Shown: positions 24,560 through 32,629 of the stretch, one piece after another
Numbering within the stretch: position 1 is the first letter of the stretch
Layout of the letters: each line of letters starts with the position of its first letter
NCBI GenBank assembly: GCA_005881825.1
Contig: VBEO01000059.1
Span: forward strand, 1-54,573
DNA: 54,573 nucleotides
Direction: 5' to 3'
Source: Chloroflexota bacterium
Lineage (GTDB): Bacteria; Chloroflexota; Dormibacteria; Dormibacterales; Dormibacteraceae
The notes under the pieces: model-generated
Told to the model about the DNA's origin: nothing
The model's input: the letters and a program-made list of their open reading frames with translations, nothing else
Database searches by the model: none
Position numbers and translations under genes: made by a program

Positions 24560-25579
24560 CTAGCTCAAGTCGCGCCGGCGGCTGAAGGCGAAGACGCCGA
24601 TGGCGGCGGCCACCACGGCAAACGCGGCTCCCCGGACAGCGCCGCGGACCGAGCGCCGGGGCCGCTCTTCGCGCTGGCGGGCGGGCGCCCGCTTGCCGCG
24701 GCTGGGACCGGGCACGTTGGCGGTGGCCGGCTCAATGGGCACCGGGTAGAGCACCGCGTTCAGCTCCACGCCCAGCATTGTCACCAGCCCAAGGAAGTAG
24801 AAGAAGTTCATGACGATGAAGAGGAAGGCGAAGCTGGCGCCGTACTGGTTGAGGCCCTTGTTGAAGGAGAGGTAGAGCGGGAAGAGTAGCGTCAGCGCAT
24901 AGAAGGCGACGCCTGCCAGCAGGGCCCCAGGCCAGACCTCGGTGATCCGCTGCTTGCGGTTGGGCACGACGAAGTACAGCGAGCCGAACAGGAGCACGCC
25001 GGAAAGCACGCCGATGATGGGCTGGAGCACGTACACGCTGGCGCTCTGGGTCCAGGACACCGGCACCACGGGAATCAGCTTCAGCAGGGGCAGCAGGGCC
25101 GAGGTGCCGACCGCGATCCCGGCCAGCAGCGTGAAGAGCAGCATCATCAGGAAGCCCATCAGCTTCTGCCGGATGAAGTTGCGCTGGGGGCAGTGGAAGA
25201 TCACGTCGAAGGACTGCTCCATGGCCCCGAACAGGGAGGAGCCGCTCCAGATGAAGCCGCCCAGGCCGATCAGGAAGAAGAGGCCGCTCTGGCGCTTGAG
25301 CGACTCGAGGCCGGAGAGCGCCTGGGCGCGGCCCTTGTCGTCGGGCACGATGGCGAGCACGGTCTGGTAGACGGCGTCGGCCTTGACGCCGGCGTGAGTG
25401 AGGATCAGGCCCAGGACGGCCGCCATCGCGAGCGCGATCGGGAAGATCGAGAAGAGGACGTTCCAGGCGATCAGGATGGCCTGGTTGGGCCCGTTGTCGG
25501 CCGCGAACTTGCGGATCACCCGCCCCGGCAGGCTGTTCAGGCCCCGGTCCGCAAGCGCACGGGCCCGGCGCAAATCCAT
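24560..25579 (-). CDS. YihY/BrkB-family inner membrane protein
   Basis: 339 residues with six hydrophobic helices. The LIAWNVLFSIFPIALAMAAVLGLIL block and QSGLFFLIGLGGFIWSGSSLFGAMEQSFDVIF are characteristic, as is AGVAFYALTLLFPLYL near the end. The basic C-terminus (RKRAPARQREERPRR-like) is cytoplasmic, followed by a last helix. Function of this family is unsettled (once called ribonuclease BN in error). ATG 25579 has no Shine-Dalgarno. A second, divergent copy of the family is at 34950. Confidence 0.85.
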   Translation of the reverse strand: MDLRRARALADRGLNSLPGRVIRKFAADNGPNQAILIAWNVLFSIFPIALAMAAVLGLILTHAGVKADAVYQTVLAIVPDDKGRAQALSGLESLKRQSGLFFLIGLGGFIWSGSSLFGAMEQSFDVIFHCPQRNFIRQKLMGFLMMLLFTLLAGIAVGTSALLPLLKLIPVVPVSWTQSASVYVLQPIIGVLSGVLLFGSLYFVVPNRKQRITEVWPGALLAGVAFYALTLLFPLYLSFNKGLNQYGASFAFLFIVMNFFYFLGLVTMLGVELNAVLYPVPIEPATANVPGPSRGKRAPARQREERPRRSVRGAVRGAAFAVVAAAIGVFAFSRRRDLS

Positions 25580-25707
25580 ACATGTTGTTTATCACGTTTT
25601 GTAGGCGTGCTCATTTGACAAAGTAGGGGGCCGACTCGGTAGGGTCGAAAGCAGCGGGCGGCCGGGCTACCGCCGTCGCGCCCAAAACAGGACCCCTCCC
25701 CCCTCCC

Positions 25708-25737
25708 GTGAAGGGCTCCCGCAAGGGGGCCCTTCAC
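25708..25737. repeat. 13-bp hairpin with GCAA tetraloop
   Basis: GTGAAGGGCTCCC (25708-25720) pairs completely, with one G-T wobble, with GGGGGCCCTTCAC (25725-25737), closed by the very stable GNRA tetraloop GCAA. It lies in the 216-base gap between the yihY-like and metallo-hydrolase genes, both on the minus strand. It may end transcription of the latter, although no U-run follows. Confidence 0.6.
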
Positions 25738-25790
25738 CCCTCCTCCCCATTCATGGGGAAGTGCCGAGCAAAGCGAGGCGGAGGGGGTTG
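25738..25790. repeat. GC-rich intergenic element next to the hairpin
   Basis: CCCTCCTCCCCATTCATGGGG followed by GTGCCGAGCAAAGCGAGGCGGAGGGG has C-rich and G-rich ends (CCCCTCCTCCCC/GGCGGAGGGG) and an inner CCCCATTCATGGGG dyad. It resembles the dispersed extragenic palindromes common in GC-rich genomes. Only one copy of this particular form is in the window, so its repetitive nature is inferred. Confidence 0.35.
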
Positions 25791-25795
25791 AGTGG

Positions 25796-26596
25796 TCAGC
25801 CCGAAGTGAGCTGCTCCAGGTACCGGTCGGCTGACCGGTTGACGGCCTCTTTGGCCCCGGCCGGCACCACCTTGTCCCACCAGGCCGAGTAGATCCGGTC
25901 GTACTCGAGCGGCGCCAGAGCTTTCACGATCCCGCGCAGCGCCCGAGGCCCCAGCGGCAGCAGGTTGGGGTAGCTGCGCATGAAGCTCACCCAGCGCGGG
26001 TCGGCGGCCACCGAAACCGTGTCTCCGGTGAAGAGCGCGCCGCGGCCTTCGGCGCCCTCCGGCCAGAGCAGCACCGCGTTGCCGTCGAAGTGCCCTCCAC
26101 ACTGCACCAGGCGCAGCCCCGGCAGCGGCTTCGCGGCGCCCTCCCACTCCTGGATCCGCGCGTCCGACCGCATCCGCCACTCGGCATCGGCGCGGGGCAG
26201 CCAGACCGGCACCTCGAACTGCCGCGACCATTCCACGAACGTCGAGTAGAAGTGCGGGTGGGAGACGGCGATCGCCGCCACCCCGCCCAGCGCGTCGAGA
26301 GCCGAGGGGTCCAGCAGAGGCACGCAGTCCCAGAGCAGGTTGCCGGCCGGCGTGCGCACCAGCAGCGCCCGCTGGCCGATCCCGAAGGGCGGGTCGAGGC
26401 CGATCCCGTGCAACCCCGGCTCCAGCTCGCGGATCTCGAAGCGGCGCTCGGCGCGTAGGGCGTCGAGGTGAGTCCAGCGCTGCCCGCCCGCCCTGACGTA
26501 CTGCCGGAAGTCGAGGCAGATCTTGCAGCCCGACGGCTCGGCGTCCGAGGGCGCGTACTGGACCCCACAGGTCTCGCAGATGTAGGCGGTGCTCAA
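25796..26596 (-). CDS. metallo-beta-lactamase-fold protein with N-terminal zinc ribbon
   Basis: 266 residues. The N-terminus YICETCGVQYAPSDAEPSGC and the following K-I-C form a C-x2-C/C-x2-C rubredoxin-like knuckle (about 6-30). The MBL core has GNLLWDCVPLLDPSAL, AVSHPHFYSTFVEW (where HxHxDH is normal, here H-P-H-F-Y-S), GGHFDGNAVLLWP (third His) and ALFTGDTVSV (bridging Asp), ending with a PLEYDRIYSAWWDKVV block. Two of the usual metal ligands in HxHxDH are replaced, so it may bind one metal. TTG overlaps the stop of the exporter gene upstream (TTTGA), so both are one operon. Substrate unknown. Confidence 0.7.
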   Translation of the reverse strand: MSTAYICETCGVQYAPSDAEPSGCKICLDFRQYVRAGGQRWTHLDALRAERRFEIRELEPGLHGIGLDPPFGIGQRALLVRTPAGNLLWDCVPLLDPSALDALGGVAAIAVSHPHFYSTFVEWSRQFEVPVWLPRADAEWRMRSDARIQEWEGAAKPLPGLRLVQCGGHFDGNAVLLWPEGAEGRGALFTGDTVSVAADPRWVSFMRSYPNLLPLGPRALRGIVKALAPLEYDRIYSAWWDKVVPAGAKEAVNRSADRYLEQLTSG

Positions 26597-28158
26597 AGCA
26601 ATTCGAACCCGAGCACGATTGAGAGCGCCAGGCCCAGCATCCCGAAGACGCTCAGAGCCACGGCCAGCCGGCGCAGGGGGGCGGCCAGTGCCGGATGCGC
26701 CGAACCGGGACCGCCGGGCAGGGGCCGGCGCAGGAGCATGGTCGCGCCCAGCGCCACCATCGACATCCCGCCGGTCACCAAAAGGGCCTCGTCGAAACCG
26801 CGGGCGATCGCGCCTTTGACGCCCTCGTGAAAGATGGGGTGCGCGAGCTGCGCCGCCACCCGGTCCGCAGTGATGGTCGCGATCACGGCGATCCCGAGCG
26901 ACGAGGCCATGCGCTGGGCCGTGTTGGCGAGAGCCGTGGCCCGCGAGATCAGGCGTGGCTCGATGGTCACATAGGCCGCGCTGAAGGCCGGCATCATTGA
27001 GAACCCCACCGCTACGCCCCGCCCCGCAAGCAGCAGCGCCCACTCGCCTCCAGAGGTGTCCGGCCCCACCGTCGCCATCAGGAAGGACACCGCGACCAGC
27101 AGGCAGATGCCGGCCAGGACCATGGTCCGGGCCCCATAGCGGTCGGTGAGCCAGCCCGACACCGGCAGCGCCACCACGGAACCGAAGCCCTGGGCGGCCA
27201 GCACGATGCCGGCGTTCATCGCGCTGTAGCCCTGGACCTGCTGCAGGAAGACGGGCACGATGAACGTAGCGCCGAACATGCCGCCGGCCAGCAGCACGCC
27301 GACCAGCATCGACGCCGAGAAGGCCGCGTCCCGGAAGACGCGCAGCTCCAACAGCGGCTGCGTCTGGCGCACCTCCCAGGCCACGAAGAGCCCAGTGAGC
27401 GCAACGCCTATCGCCATCGGCACCAGAGCCGCGCTGGAACCCCAACCGTTTTGGGCGGCGCGGGTGACGCCGTAGATGAAGACGGTGACCCCGGGCGTGC
27501 AGAGCAGGAGGCCGACCACGTCGAGCGGACCGGGATCGTGCCGGGGCGAATCCCTGAGCCAGAACCAGGCCAGCACGATGGCGATCAGCCCGAAGGGGAT
27601 GTTGATCCAGAAGATGTACTCCCAGCTGAAGTTCTGGATCAGCCAGCCGGCCACGGTCGGCCCCAGCGCCGGCGCCAGCAGCATGGGCACGCCGATGGTG
27701 CCCATCATCCGGCCCCGCTCGTGGGGGGGCGTGATGTGCATCAGCATCGACATCCCGACCGGCATCACCATCCCCCCGGCCAGCCCCTGCAGCACCCGGA
27801 AGGCGATCTCCGTTTGCACGCTGCGAGCGAATCCACACAGCAGAGAGGTGACCACGAAGACGGTGAGCGTGACGAGGTAGACGCGCTTGGTCCCGAAGCG
27901 GTCGGACACCCACCCGCTGACGGGGATCACCGCGGCCAGCCCCAGCAGGTAGCCGGTGGCCACCCACTGCACGTCGGTCAGTCCGGCGTTGAAGACCTTC
28001 TCCAGGGTGGGCACCGCCACGTTTACCGCGGTGCTGGAGAGGATCGAGGCCACCGAGCCCAGGGCGATGATCCCGGAGGCAGCCCAGCGGTAGCGTGCGG
28101 AAACGTCGGAGGGGACCGGTGCGGCCGCCTCGGCGGACCGCGCCGCCGTGGCGCTCAT
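26593..28158 (-). CDS. MFS multidrug exporter, DHA2 (EmrB/QacA) family
   Basis: 521 residues, 14 predicted helices. SSTAVNVAVPTLEKVF (motif D1 equivalent), WVATGYLLGLAAVIPVSGWVSDRFGTKRVYL (motif A), FRVLQGLAGGMVMPVG (motif B) and MLLAPALGPTVAGWLIQNFSWEYIFWINIPFG (motif C plus the EmrB block) are all present. It pumps drugs or toxic metabolites out using the proton gradient. Its ATG lies within an 11-base overlap with the start of the divergent E1-alpha gene. The downstream MBL gene is translationally coupled. Confidence 0.9.
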   Translation of the reverse strand: MSATAARSAEAAAPVPSDVSARYRWAASGIIALGSVASILSSTAVNVAVPTLEKVFNAGLTDVQWVATGYLLGLAAVIPVSGWVSDRFGTKRVYLVTLTVFVVTSLLCGFARSVQTEIAFRVLQGLAGGMVMPVGMSMLMHITPPHERGRMMGTIGVPMLLAPALGPTVAGWLIQNFSWEYIFWINIPFGLIAIVLAWFWLRDSPRHDPGPLDVVGLLLCTPGVTVFIYGVTRAAQNGWGSSAALVPMAIGVALTGLFVAWEVRQTQPLLELRVFRDAAFSASMLVGVLLAGGMFGATFIVPVFLQQVQGYSAMNAGIVLAAQGFGSVVALPVSGWLTDRYGARTMVLAGICLLVAVSFLMATVGPDTSGGEWALLLAGRGVAVGFSMMPAFSAAYVTIEPRLISRATALANTAQRMASSLGIAVIATITADRVAAQLAHPIFHEGVKGAIARGFDEALLVTGGMSMVALGATMLLRRPLPGGPGSAHPALAAPLRRLAVALSVFGMLGLALSIVLGFELL

Positions 28159-29149
28159 CCCTTTGAATGTAGCGGTGCCGAGTCTCCGGCCGGACCAGCT
28201 AAAGGAGCTCTACCGGCTGATGGCGTTCACCCGGCGGGTCGACCAGGAGGCGGTCGCCCTGCAGCGCCAGGGCGAGCTCACGGCGTTCCCGCCGCTGACG
28301 GGGCAAGAGGCCGCGCAGGTGGGCAGCGCCTATGCCCTCCAGCGGCAGGACTTCGCCTTCCCCTCCTACCGCGAGATGGGCGTGGCAATCGTGCGCGGTG
28401 TTGACCTGGTCGAGTACCTGCGCGCCTACCGAGGCGATTGGAACGGCGGCCTCTATGACCTTTACGCGCACAACTTCGGGCCGATCGCCTCCTCGGTGGG
28501 CAGCCACGCCCTGCACGCGGTGGGCTGGGCCATGGGGGCGGCGCTGGACGGCGGCGGCAAGGCCGCCATCGTCTATTTCGGCGAGGGCGCCACCTCCGAG
28601 GGCGACGTGCACGAGGCCATGAACTTCGCGGGCATCTTCCGGGCGCCGGTCGTCTTCTTCGTGCAGAACAACCAGTGGGCGATCTCGGTGCCGGTCGCCC
28701 GCCAGACCGCGGCGCCCATCCACCGCAAGGCCGAGGCCTATGGCTTTCCGGGCCTGCGCATCGACGGCAACGATGTGCTGGCGGTCCATGCCGCCACCGC
28801 CGAAGCGCTGGAGCGCGCCCGGGCCGGCGGCGGTCCGACCCTGATCGAGGCCCTGACCTACCGCCTGGGCGCTCACTCCACCGCCGACGACCCCACTCGC
28901 TACCGGCAGGCGGCCGAGGTCGAGCCCTGGCGCGCGCAGGACCCGCTCCTCCGTCTGGCCGCTCAGATCGATGACGAAGACTTCACGCGCCAGGTCGTTG
29001 AGGAGGTTGAGGAACGGGTTCGCGACCTGCGGACGCGGCTGCTCAGCGCCCCCCGCGCCGAGCCCGAGGAGATGTTCGAGTTCGTCTACGCCGAGCCCCC
29101 GGCCACCCTGGCCGCCCAACGCGAGGAGCTCCGGCAGTGGCACAGCTGA
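28148..29149 (+). CDS. 2-oxoacid (pyruvate/branched-chain) dehydrogenase E1 alpha subunit
   Basis: 333 residues. LKELYRLMAFTRRVDQEAVALQRQGEL is the typical opening. GPIASSVGSHALHAVGWAMGAAL and YFGEGATSEGDVHEAMNFAG through VFFVQNNQWAIS form the thiamine-diphosphate site; the first Asp of the GDG motif is Glu here (GEG), with the N-N ligand end intact. The phosphorylation-loop region AHSTADDPTRY is present. With E1 beta it decarboxylates a 2-oxoacid and passes the acyl group to the lipoyl domain. The substrate cannot be fixed; features lean to the branched-chain type. The GTG start overlaps the divergent exporter gene. Confidence 0.85.
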   Translation: MALIPLNVAVPSLRPDQLKELYRLMAFTRRVDQEAVALQRQGELTAFPPLTGQEAAQVGSAYALQRQDFAFPSYREMGVAIVRGVDLVEYLRAYRGDWNGGLYDLYAHNFGPIASSVGSHALHAVGWAMGAALDGGGKAAIVYFGEGATSEGDVHEAMNFAGIFRAPVVFFVQNNQWAISVPVARQTAAPIHRKAEAYGFPGLRIDGNDVLAVHAATAEALERARAGGGPTLIEALTYRLGAHSTADDPTRYRQAAEVEPWRAQDPLLRLAAQIDDEDFTRQVVEEVEERVRDLRTRLLSAPRAEPEEMFEFVYAEPPATLAAQREELRQWHS

Positions 29150-30108
29150 CCCTGGTCCAGGCGCTCAACGAGGCCCTGCGGCATGAGCTGCGGGAGGACC
29201 CGCGCACGCTGGTCTTCGGGGAGGACGTGGGCCGCCTGGGCGGCGTCTTCCGGGTCACCGACGGCCTCCAGGAGGAGTTCGGCGAGCGCCGCGTCTTCGA
29301 CACACCGCTGGCCGAGTCCGCGATCGTGGGCAGCGCCATCGGCCTGGCCCTGGCCGGCTGGCGGCCGGTCTGCGAGATCCAGTTCGACGGCTTCAGCTAC
29401 CCGGCGCTGGACCAGGTCATCACCAACCTGGCCAAGTACCGCGGCCGCACCCGCGGCCGGGCGGCGCTGCCGGTCACCATCCGCATCCCCAGCGGCGGCG
29501 GCATCGGCGGGCCCGAGCACCACGGCGAGAGTCCCGAGACCTACTACGCGCACACCGCCGGGCTCAAGGTGGTGGCGCCCAGCGGCCCGGCAGAGGGCTA
29601 CCAGCTGCTGCGCGCGGCCATCCGCGACCCCGATCCGGTGATCTTCCTGGAGCCCAAGTCGCGCTACTGGACCAAGGAGGAGGTCGATGCAGCCGCGGCC
29701 GGGCGGCTGGGCCAGGCGCGCATCGTGCGTGAGGGCACGCACGCCACGCTCATCGCCTGGGGCGCCATGACGGCTCGCTGCCTGCAGGCGGCCGAGGCGG
29801 CCGCCGAGGACGGCGTGGAGCTGGAGGTCGTCGACTGCCGCTCCCTGGTGCCGCTGGATGTCGACACCCTGTCCGCCTCGGTGCGCAAGACCGGCCGGGC
29901 GGTGGTCGTGCACGAGGCGCCGCTGACCGCCGGCTTCGGCGCCGAGATCAGCGCCCGCCTCATGGAAACGATCTTCAGGGACCTCAAAGCGCCCGTGTTG
30001 CGCGTCACCGGCTACGACATCCCCTACCCCGCGGCGGCGGTGGAGGCCGCCTACCTTCCCGATCTCGACCGGATCCTGACCGCGGTCCAGAAGGTCCTCG
30101 ACTATTGA
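29137..30108 (+). CDS. 2-oxoacid dehydrogenase E1 beta subunit
   Basis: 323 residues, complete. LTLVQALNEALRHELREDPRTLVFGEDVG is the standard start, then GLQEEFGERRVFDTPLAESAIVGSAIGLALAG, EIQFDGFSYPALDQVITNLAKY, VTIRIPSGGGIGGPEHHGESPE (catalytic His) and VEAAYLPDLDRI at the end. Starts at GTG 13 bases before the E1 alpha stop, so the subunits are translationally coupled, as expected for an alpha2beta2 enzyme. Confidence 0.9.
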   Translation: MAQLTLVQALNEALRHELREDPRTLVFGEDVGRLGGVFRVTDGLQEEFGERRVFDTPLAESAIVGSAIGLALAGWRPVCEIQFDGFSYPALDQVITNLAKYRGRTRGRAALPVTIRIPSGGGIGGPEHHGESPETYYAHTAGLKVVAPSGPAEGYQLLRAAIRDPDPVIFLEPKSRYWTKEEVDAAAAGRLGQARIVREGTHATLIAWGAMTARCLQAAEAAAEDGVELEVVDCRSLVPLDVDTLSASVRKTGRAVVVHEAPLTAGFGAEISARLMETIFRDLKAPVLRVTGYDIPYPAAAVEAAYLPDLDRILTAVQKVLDY

Positions 30109-30111
30109 CCA

Positions 30112-30138
30112 CCCCACAAAATCTGCGATTTTGCGGGG
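30112..30138. repeat. hairpin between E1 beta and lipoyl-protein genes
   Basis: CCCCACAAAATC (30112-30123) pairs with GATTTTGCGGGG (30127-30138) apart from one A-C mismatch, loop TGC. Its AT-rich inner stem is striking in this GC-rich sequence. It sits 3 bases past the E1 beta stop and 8 bases before the TTG start of the lipoyl protein, so it could attenuate transcription or shape differential expression. Confidence 0.55.
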
Positions 30139-30145
30139 ACCCCGG

Positions 30146-30469
30146 TTGACCGAGTTCGTCTTCCGGCTGCCCGACCTGGCCGAAGGCCTGGAGGATGCCG
30201 AGATCGTGGAGTGGCGCGTCAAAGAGGGCGATCGGGTCGAGCTCAACCAGCTGCTGGGCGAAGTCCAGACCAGCAAGGCCGCTGTTGAGATCCCCTCGCC
30301 CCGCCGAGGCCTGGTCAAAACGCTCCACGCGCTGCCCGGCGACCTGGTGCGCGTCGGGGAGCCCCTGGTCACCTTCGAGGTCGAGGACTCCCAGCCGGGG
30401 GTGGTGGGCAGGGTGCCTCAGGAGGCGAAACCCGCCCGGCGCGTCCATCTCAGGATCAGGCGGGACTAG
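30146..30469 (+). CDS. stand-alone lipoyl-domain protein (truncated E2-like)
   Basis: 107 residues from TTG 30146 (TTG 30131 is possible but lies in the hairpin). Residues 3-80 are a lipoyl domain: FRLPDLAEGLEDAEIVEWRV, GDRVELNQLLGEVQTSKAAVEIPSP with the lipoylated Lys at about 44, and LPGDLVRVGEPLVTFEV. A normal E2 continues with an E3-binding domain and a 230-residue acyltransferase core. Here the protein ends after QPGVVGRVPQEAKPARRVHLRIRRD-like residues. Either the E2 core has been deleted or the lipoyl domain serves a separate E2. The lipoate ligase-like gene at 37924 could modify it. Confidence 0.7.
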   Translation: MTEFVFRLPDLAEGLEDAEIVEWRVKEGDRVELNQLLGEVQTSKAAVEIPSPRRGLVKTLHALPGDLVRVGEPLVTFEVEDSQPGVVGRVPQEAKPARRVHLRIRRD

Positions 30470-30512
30470 CCGGCGACCGTTCGACAGCGGTCAGGAGTTC
30501 TGCTATCTATAC

Positions 30513-30899
30513 ATGGCCTTGCCCCTGACGCAGTGCAGCGTCCTGCTCGTCGATGACGAGCCTCTCATCCTCGACCTCTATGCGGCGGCCTTGCGGCAGC
30601 GCGGCTTCACGGTCCACCTGGCCACCGACGCGGCCACCGCGCGCGCCATCAACGAGCGCGCGCGGCCGAACGTCACCTGCATCGACGGCTGCATGATCAA
30701 CGAGTCCGGCGCCAACCTGGCGCGCCGCCTGATCGACGCCGGCGCCCGGGTCGTGCTCTTCACCAACGACCAGGCGCTTTACGACCACCCGCCCGCCGGT
30801 CTGGCCGGCCGCCTGATCAAGGTCAACACGCGGCCCGCCGAGCTGGCCGACCGCCTGCTGGAGATCCTGGCCGGCGTGGAGACCAGCCGAAGAAAGTAG
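30513..30899 (+). CDS. single-domain response regulator (receiver)
   Basis: 128 residues, one receiver domain only. SVLLVDDEPLILDLY gives the acidic pair D14/D15, VTCIDGCMINES the phospho-Asp D58, VLFTND T84, and RLIKVNTRP the Lys K103, so all phosphorylation residues are present. There is no output domain. It could be a phosphate shuttle or act by protein contact. No histidine kinase is adjacent; the only H-box in the window is in the DedA fusion at 2806. TCGACA (30481-30486) and TATCTA, 17 bases apart, would place transcription start at or near the ATG, that is, leaderless mRNA. Confidence 0.8.
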   Translation: MALPLTQCSVLLVDDEPLILDLYAAALRQRGFTVHLATDAATARAINERARPNVTCIDGCMINESGANLARRLIDAGARVVLFTNDQALYDHPPAGLAGRLIKVNTRPAELADRLLEILAGVETSRRK

Positions 30900-30917
30900 C
30901 CGGGTCGGCGAGCCCCG

Positions 30918-31673
30918 CTACGACAGATAGCGCTCGAAGGTCAGCCGGCGCACCGCCACGGTCAGCGCCAGCGCGCCGGCCAGCAGCAGCAGCGCGGCCA
31001 GCACCGGCACTTTGACGGCCGGCGGCAGCACCAGCAGCACCGCGTTGACGAGGATCAGGATCGGCATCAGCAGGAACCCGTTGATCTGCTGCGAGGTCCG
31101 GAAGTCGCGCGCCAGCAGCGCCAGCACGAACGAGACGCAGATCGAGCAGGCGATCGCACAGCCCAGCAGCAGCAACTCCCCCGCCACCCAGCCCGGACCG
31201 GCCGCGCCCAGCACCAGCGCCCCCACGGCCTGGACCGTGATCAGGGGCAGCATCACGGCGAGCGCGATCAGGAGGGTGGCCGCCAGCTTGGCGTAGATGA
31301 TGTCCGTGAGGCGCACCGGCAGCGCCACCAGCAGCTCCACGGTCTTACGCTCGCGCTCCTGGACGATCGTGTAGATCGCGGTCACCGAGGGCATGAGCAC
31401 CCCGGCCAGCGCCGTGAACATGGGGACGAGGTAGTAGGTCACGACGCCGATCGGCTTGAGCCCGGTCAGGCCCGGCGGCGACACCCCGGAGAGGGTGCCT
31501 CCGCCACGGCCGGCGCGGGACCCGGTGCCGAAGCTGAAGTACTCGAGCGCCGGCACCACCACCAGGAAGAGCACGGGCAGGATCAGGGAGGTCGTGAGCG
31601 CGCCCCGGCTGCGCAGCAGCTGCCGGATCTCCTTGCCGACCAGCACGCGGACCTCGGGCGTGAGCACGCTCAC
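30918..31673 (-). CDS. ABC-2 type transporter permease
   Basis: 251 residues from GTG 31673, which overlaps the ATPase stop (GTGA). VLVGKEIRQLLRSRGALTTSLILPVLFLVV is the cytoplasmic lead and first helix; about six helices in all. The block VQERERKTVELLVALPVRLTDIIYAKLAATLLIAL is the conserved ABC-2 (NatB-like) E-R-x-x-x-T motif. Works with the ATPase at 31670 as an exporter of drug, lipid or Na+; substrate unknown. An upstream extension in the same frame would translate the GC-rich repeat and is rejected. Confidence 0.85.
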   Translation of the reverse strand: MSVLTPEVRVLVGKEIRQLLRSRGALTTSLILPVLFLVVVPALEYFSFGTGSRAGRGGGTLSGVSPPGLTGLKPIGVVTYYLVPMFTALAGVLMPSVTAIYTIVQERERKTVELLVALPVRLTDIIYAKLAATLLIALAVMLPLITVQAVGALVLGAAGPGWVAGELLLLGCAIACSICVSFVLALLARDFRTSQQINGFLLMPILILVNAVLLVLPPAVKVPVLAALLLLAGALALTVAVRRLTFERYLS

Positions 31674-32611
31674 GCAGAGACCCGCTCCCCTCGGGGGAGG
31701 GCAGGGGTGGGGCGCGCCCCCACGGCTTCCAGGAACATGGTCTCCAGCGAGGCCTCCAGCGGTGTGCACTCGTAGACGTCGAGCCCGTCGGCGAGCAGGG
31801 CGCGGAGCAGCGCCGGCGCCTGGCCCCGCGCGTCCTCCGCGGCCAGCACCACGGCATCGCCGTCCGCCTCGGCGCTGAGGCCGCGACTCTGAAGCGCTGC
31901 CAGCATCGCCTGGCTGCCCTGTCGTGCGGCCAGGCGCAGGCGCGGCCGCGACTCCCGGCGCAAGTCGGCCAGGCTGCGGTGCACCAGCACCTTGCCGGCG
32001 TTCAGGATCACGACCTCGTCGCAGAGCTTCTCGGCCTCGGCCAGGTTGTGGGTGCAGAGCAGCGTCGTGCGCTCACGCATCACTGTCGCCAGGTAGTCGT
32101 GCACGTCGCGGGTGGCGACCGGGTCCAGGCCCACGGTGGGCTCGTCGAGCAGCAGCAGCTCGGGCTCGCCCAGCAGGGCGGCGGCCAGGGTAAGGCGGCG
32201 CTGGAAGCCTCCCGACAGCTGCGCCATGCGCGTGGCCAGCTGGTCGCCCAGGCCGAAGACCTCGACCACCGCCGCCAGGTCCCCGCGCCCGTACAACCGG
32301 CGCACGTAGCCCAGGTACTCGCCGGCCGTGAGATCCGGGTACATGCCGGGCCCCTGCGGCACCACCCCCGTGCGCCGCCGGGCCTCCAGGTACCAGGGCG
32401 TCCCCACCTCCTCGCCCAGCAGCCAGACGCGGCCGGCGCTCGGCGCCAGGGCGCCCTCCAGCAGCCGGATGGCGGTGCTCTTGCCGGCGCCGTTGGGGCC
32501 CAGCAGGCAGGCGCGGGCGCCGGGCTCCACCGCGAAGCTGATGCCGTCCAGGGCCAGCTTGCCGTTGCGGTAACGCTTGGAGGTCTCCGCGAAAGCGAGT
32601 GCCGAGGGCAT
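31670..32611 (-). CDS. ABC transporter ATP-binding protein (ABC-2 exporter)
   Basis: 313 residues. Walker A GPNGAGKST, Q-loop region GVVPQGPGMYPDLTAGEYL, signature LSGGFQRRL, Walker B LLLLDEPTVGLDP and the H-loop TLLCTHNL are complete. A C-terminal domain of about 100 residues is typical of drug and Na+ exporters (CcmA/NatA type). The last residues, VGARPTPALPRGERVSA, are translated from a GC-rich palindromic repeat that appears to have been recruited as the 3' end of the gene. First gene of a two-gene operon. Confidence 0.9.
   Translation of the reverse strand: MPSALAFAETSKRYRNGKLALDGISFAVEPGARACLLGPNGAGKSTAIRLLEGALAPSAGRVWLLGEEVGTPWYLEARRRTGVVPQGPGMYPDLTAGEYLGYVRRLYGRGDLAAVVEVFGLGDQLATRMAQLSGGFQRRLTLAAALLGEPELLLLDEPTVGLDPVATRDVHDYLATVMRERTTLLCTHNLAEAEKLCDEVVILNAGKVLVHRSLADLRRESRPRLRLAARQGSQAMLAALQSRGLSAEADGDAVVLAAEDARGQAPALLRALLADGLDVYECTPLEASLETMFLEAVGARPTPALPRGERVSA
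31675..31712. repeat. GC-rich palindromic repeat, copy 1 (inside coding sequence)
   Basis: GCTCCCCTCGGGGGAGGG followed by CAGGGGTGGGG lies at the junction of the ABC ATPase and permease genes. It shares the pattern CCCTCCCC-GG-GGGAGGG-(T)CAGGGGTGGG with the intergenic copy at about 34511. On the minus strand it encodes the PTPALPRGE tail of the ATPase. Confidence 0.5.
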
Positions 32612-32629
32612 TCACGGAAACTTACCTGC

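Noticed and set aside
30918..31769. Longer ABC permease start at 31769
   Set aside because: The extra 32 residues translate the GC-rich repeat (PHPCPPPRGAG-like) and overlap the ATPase; GTG 31673 gives a normal start with a four-base overlap.
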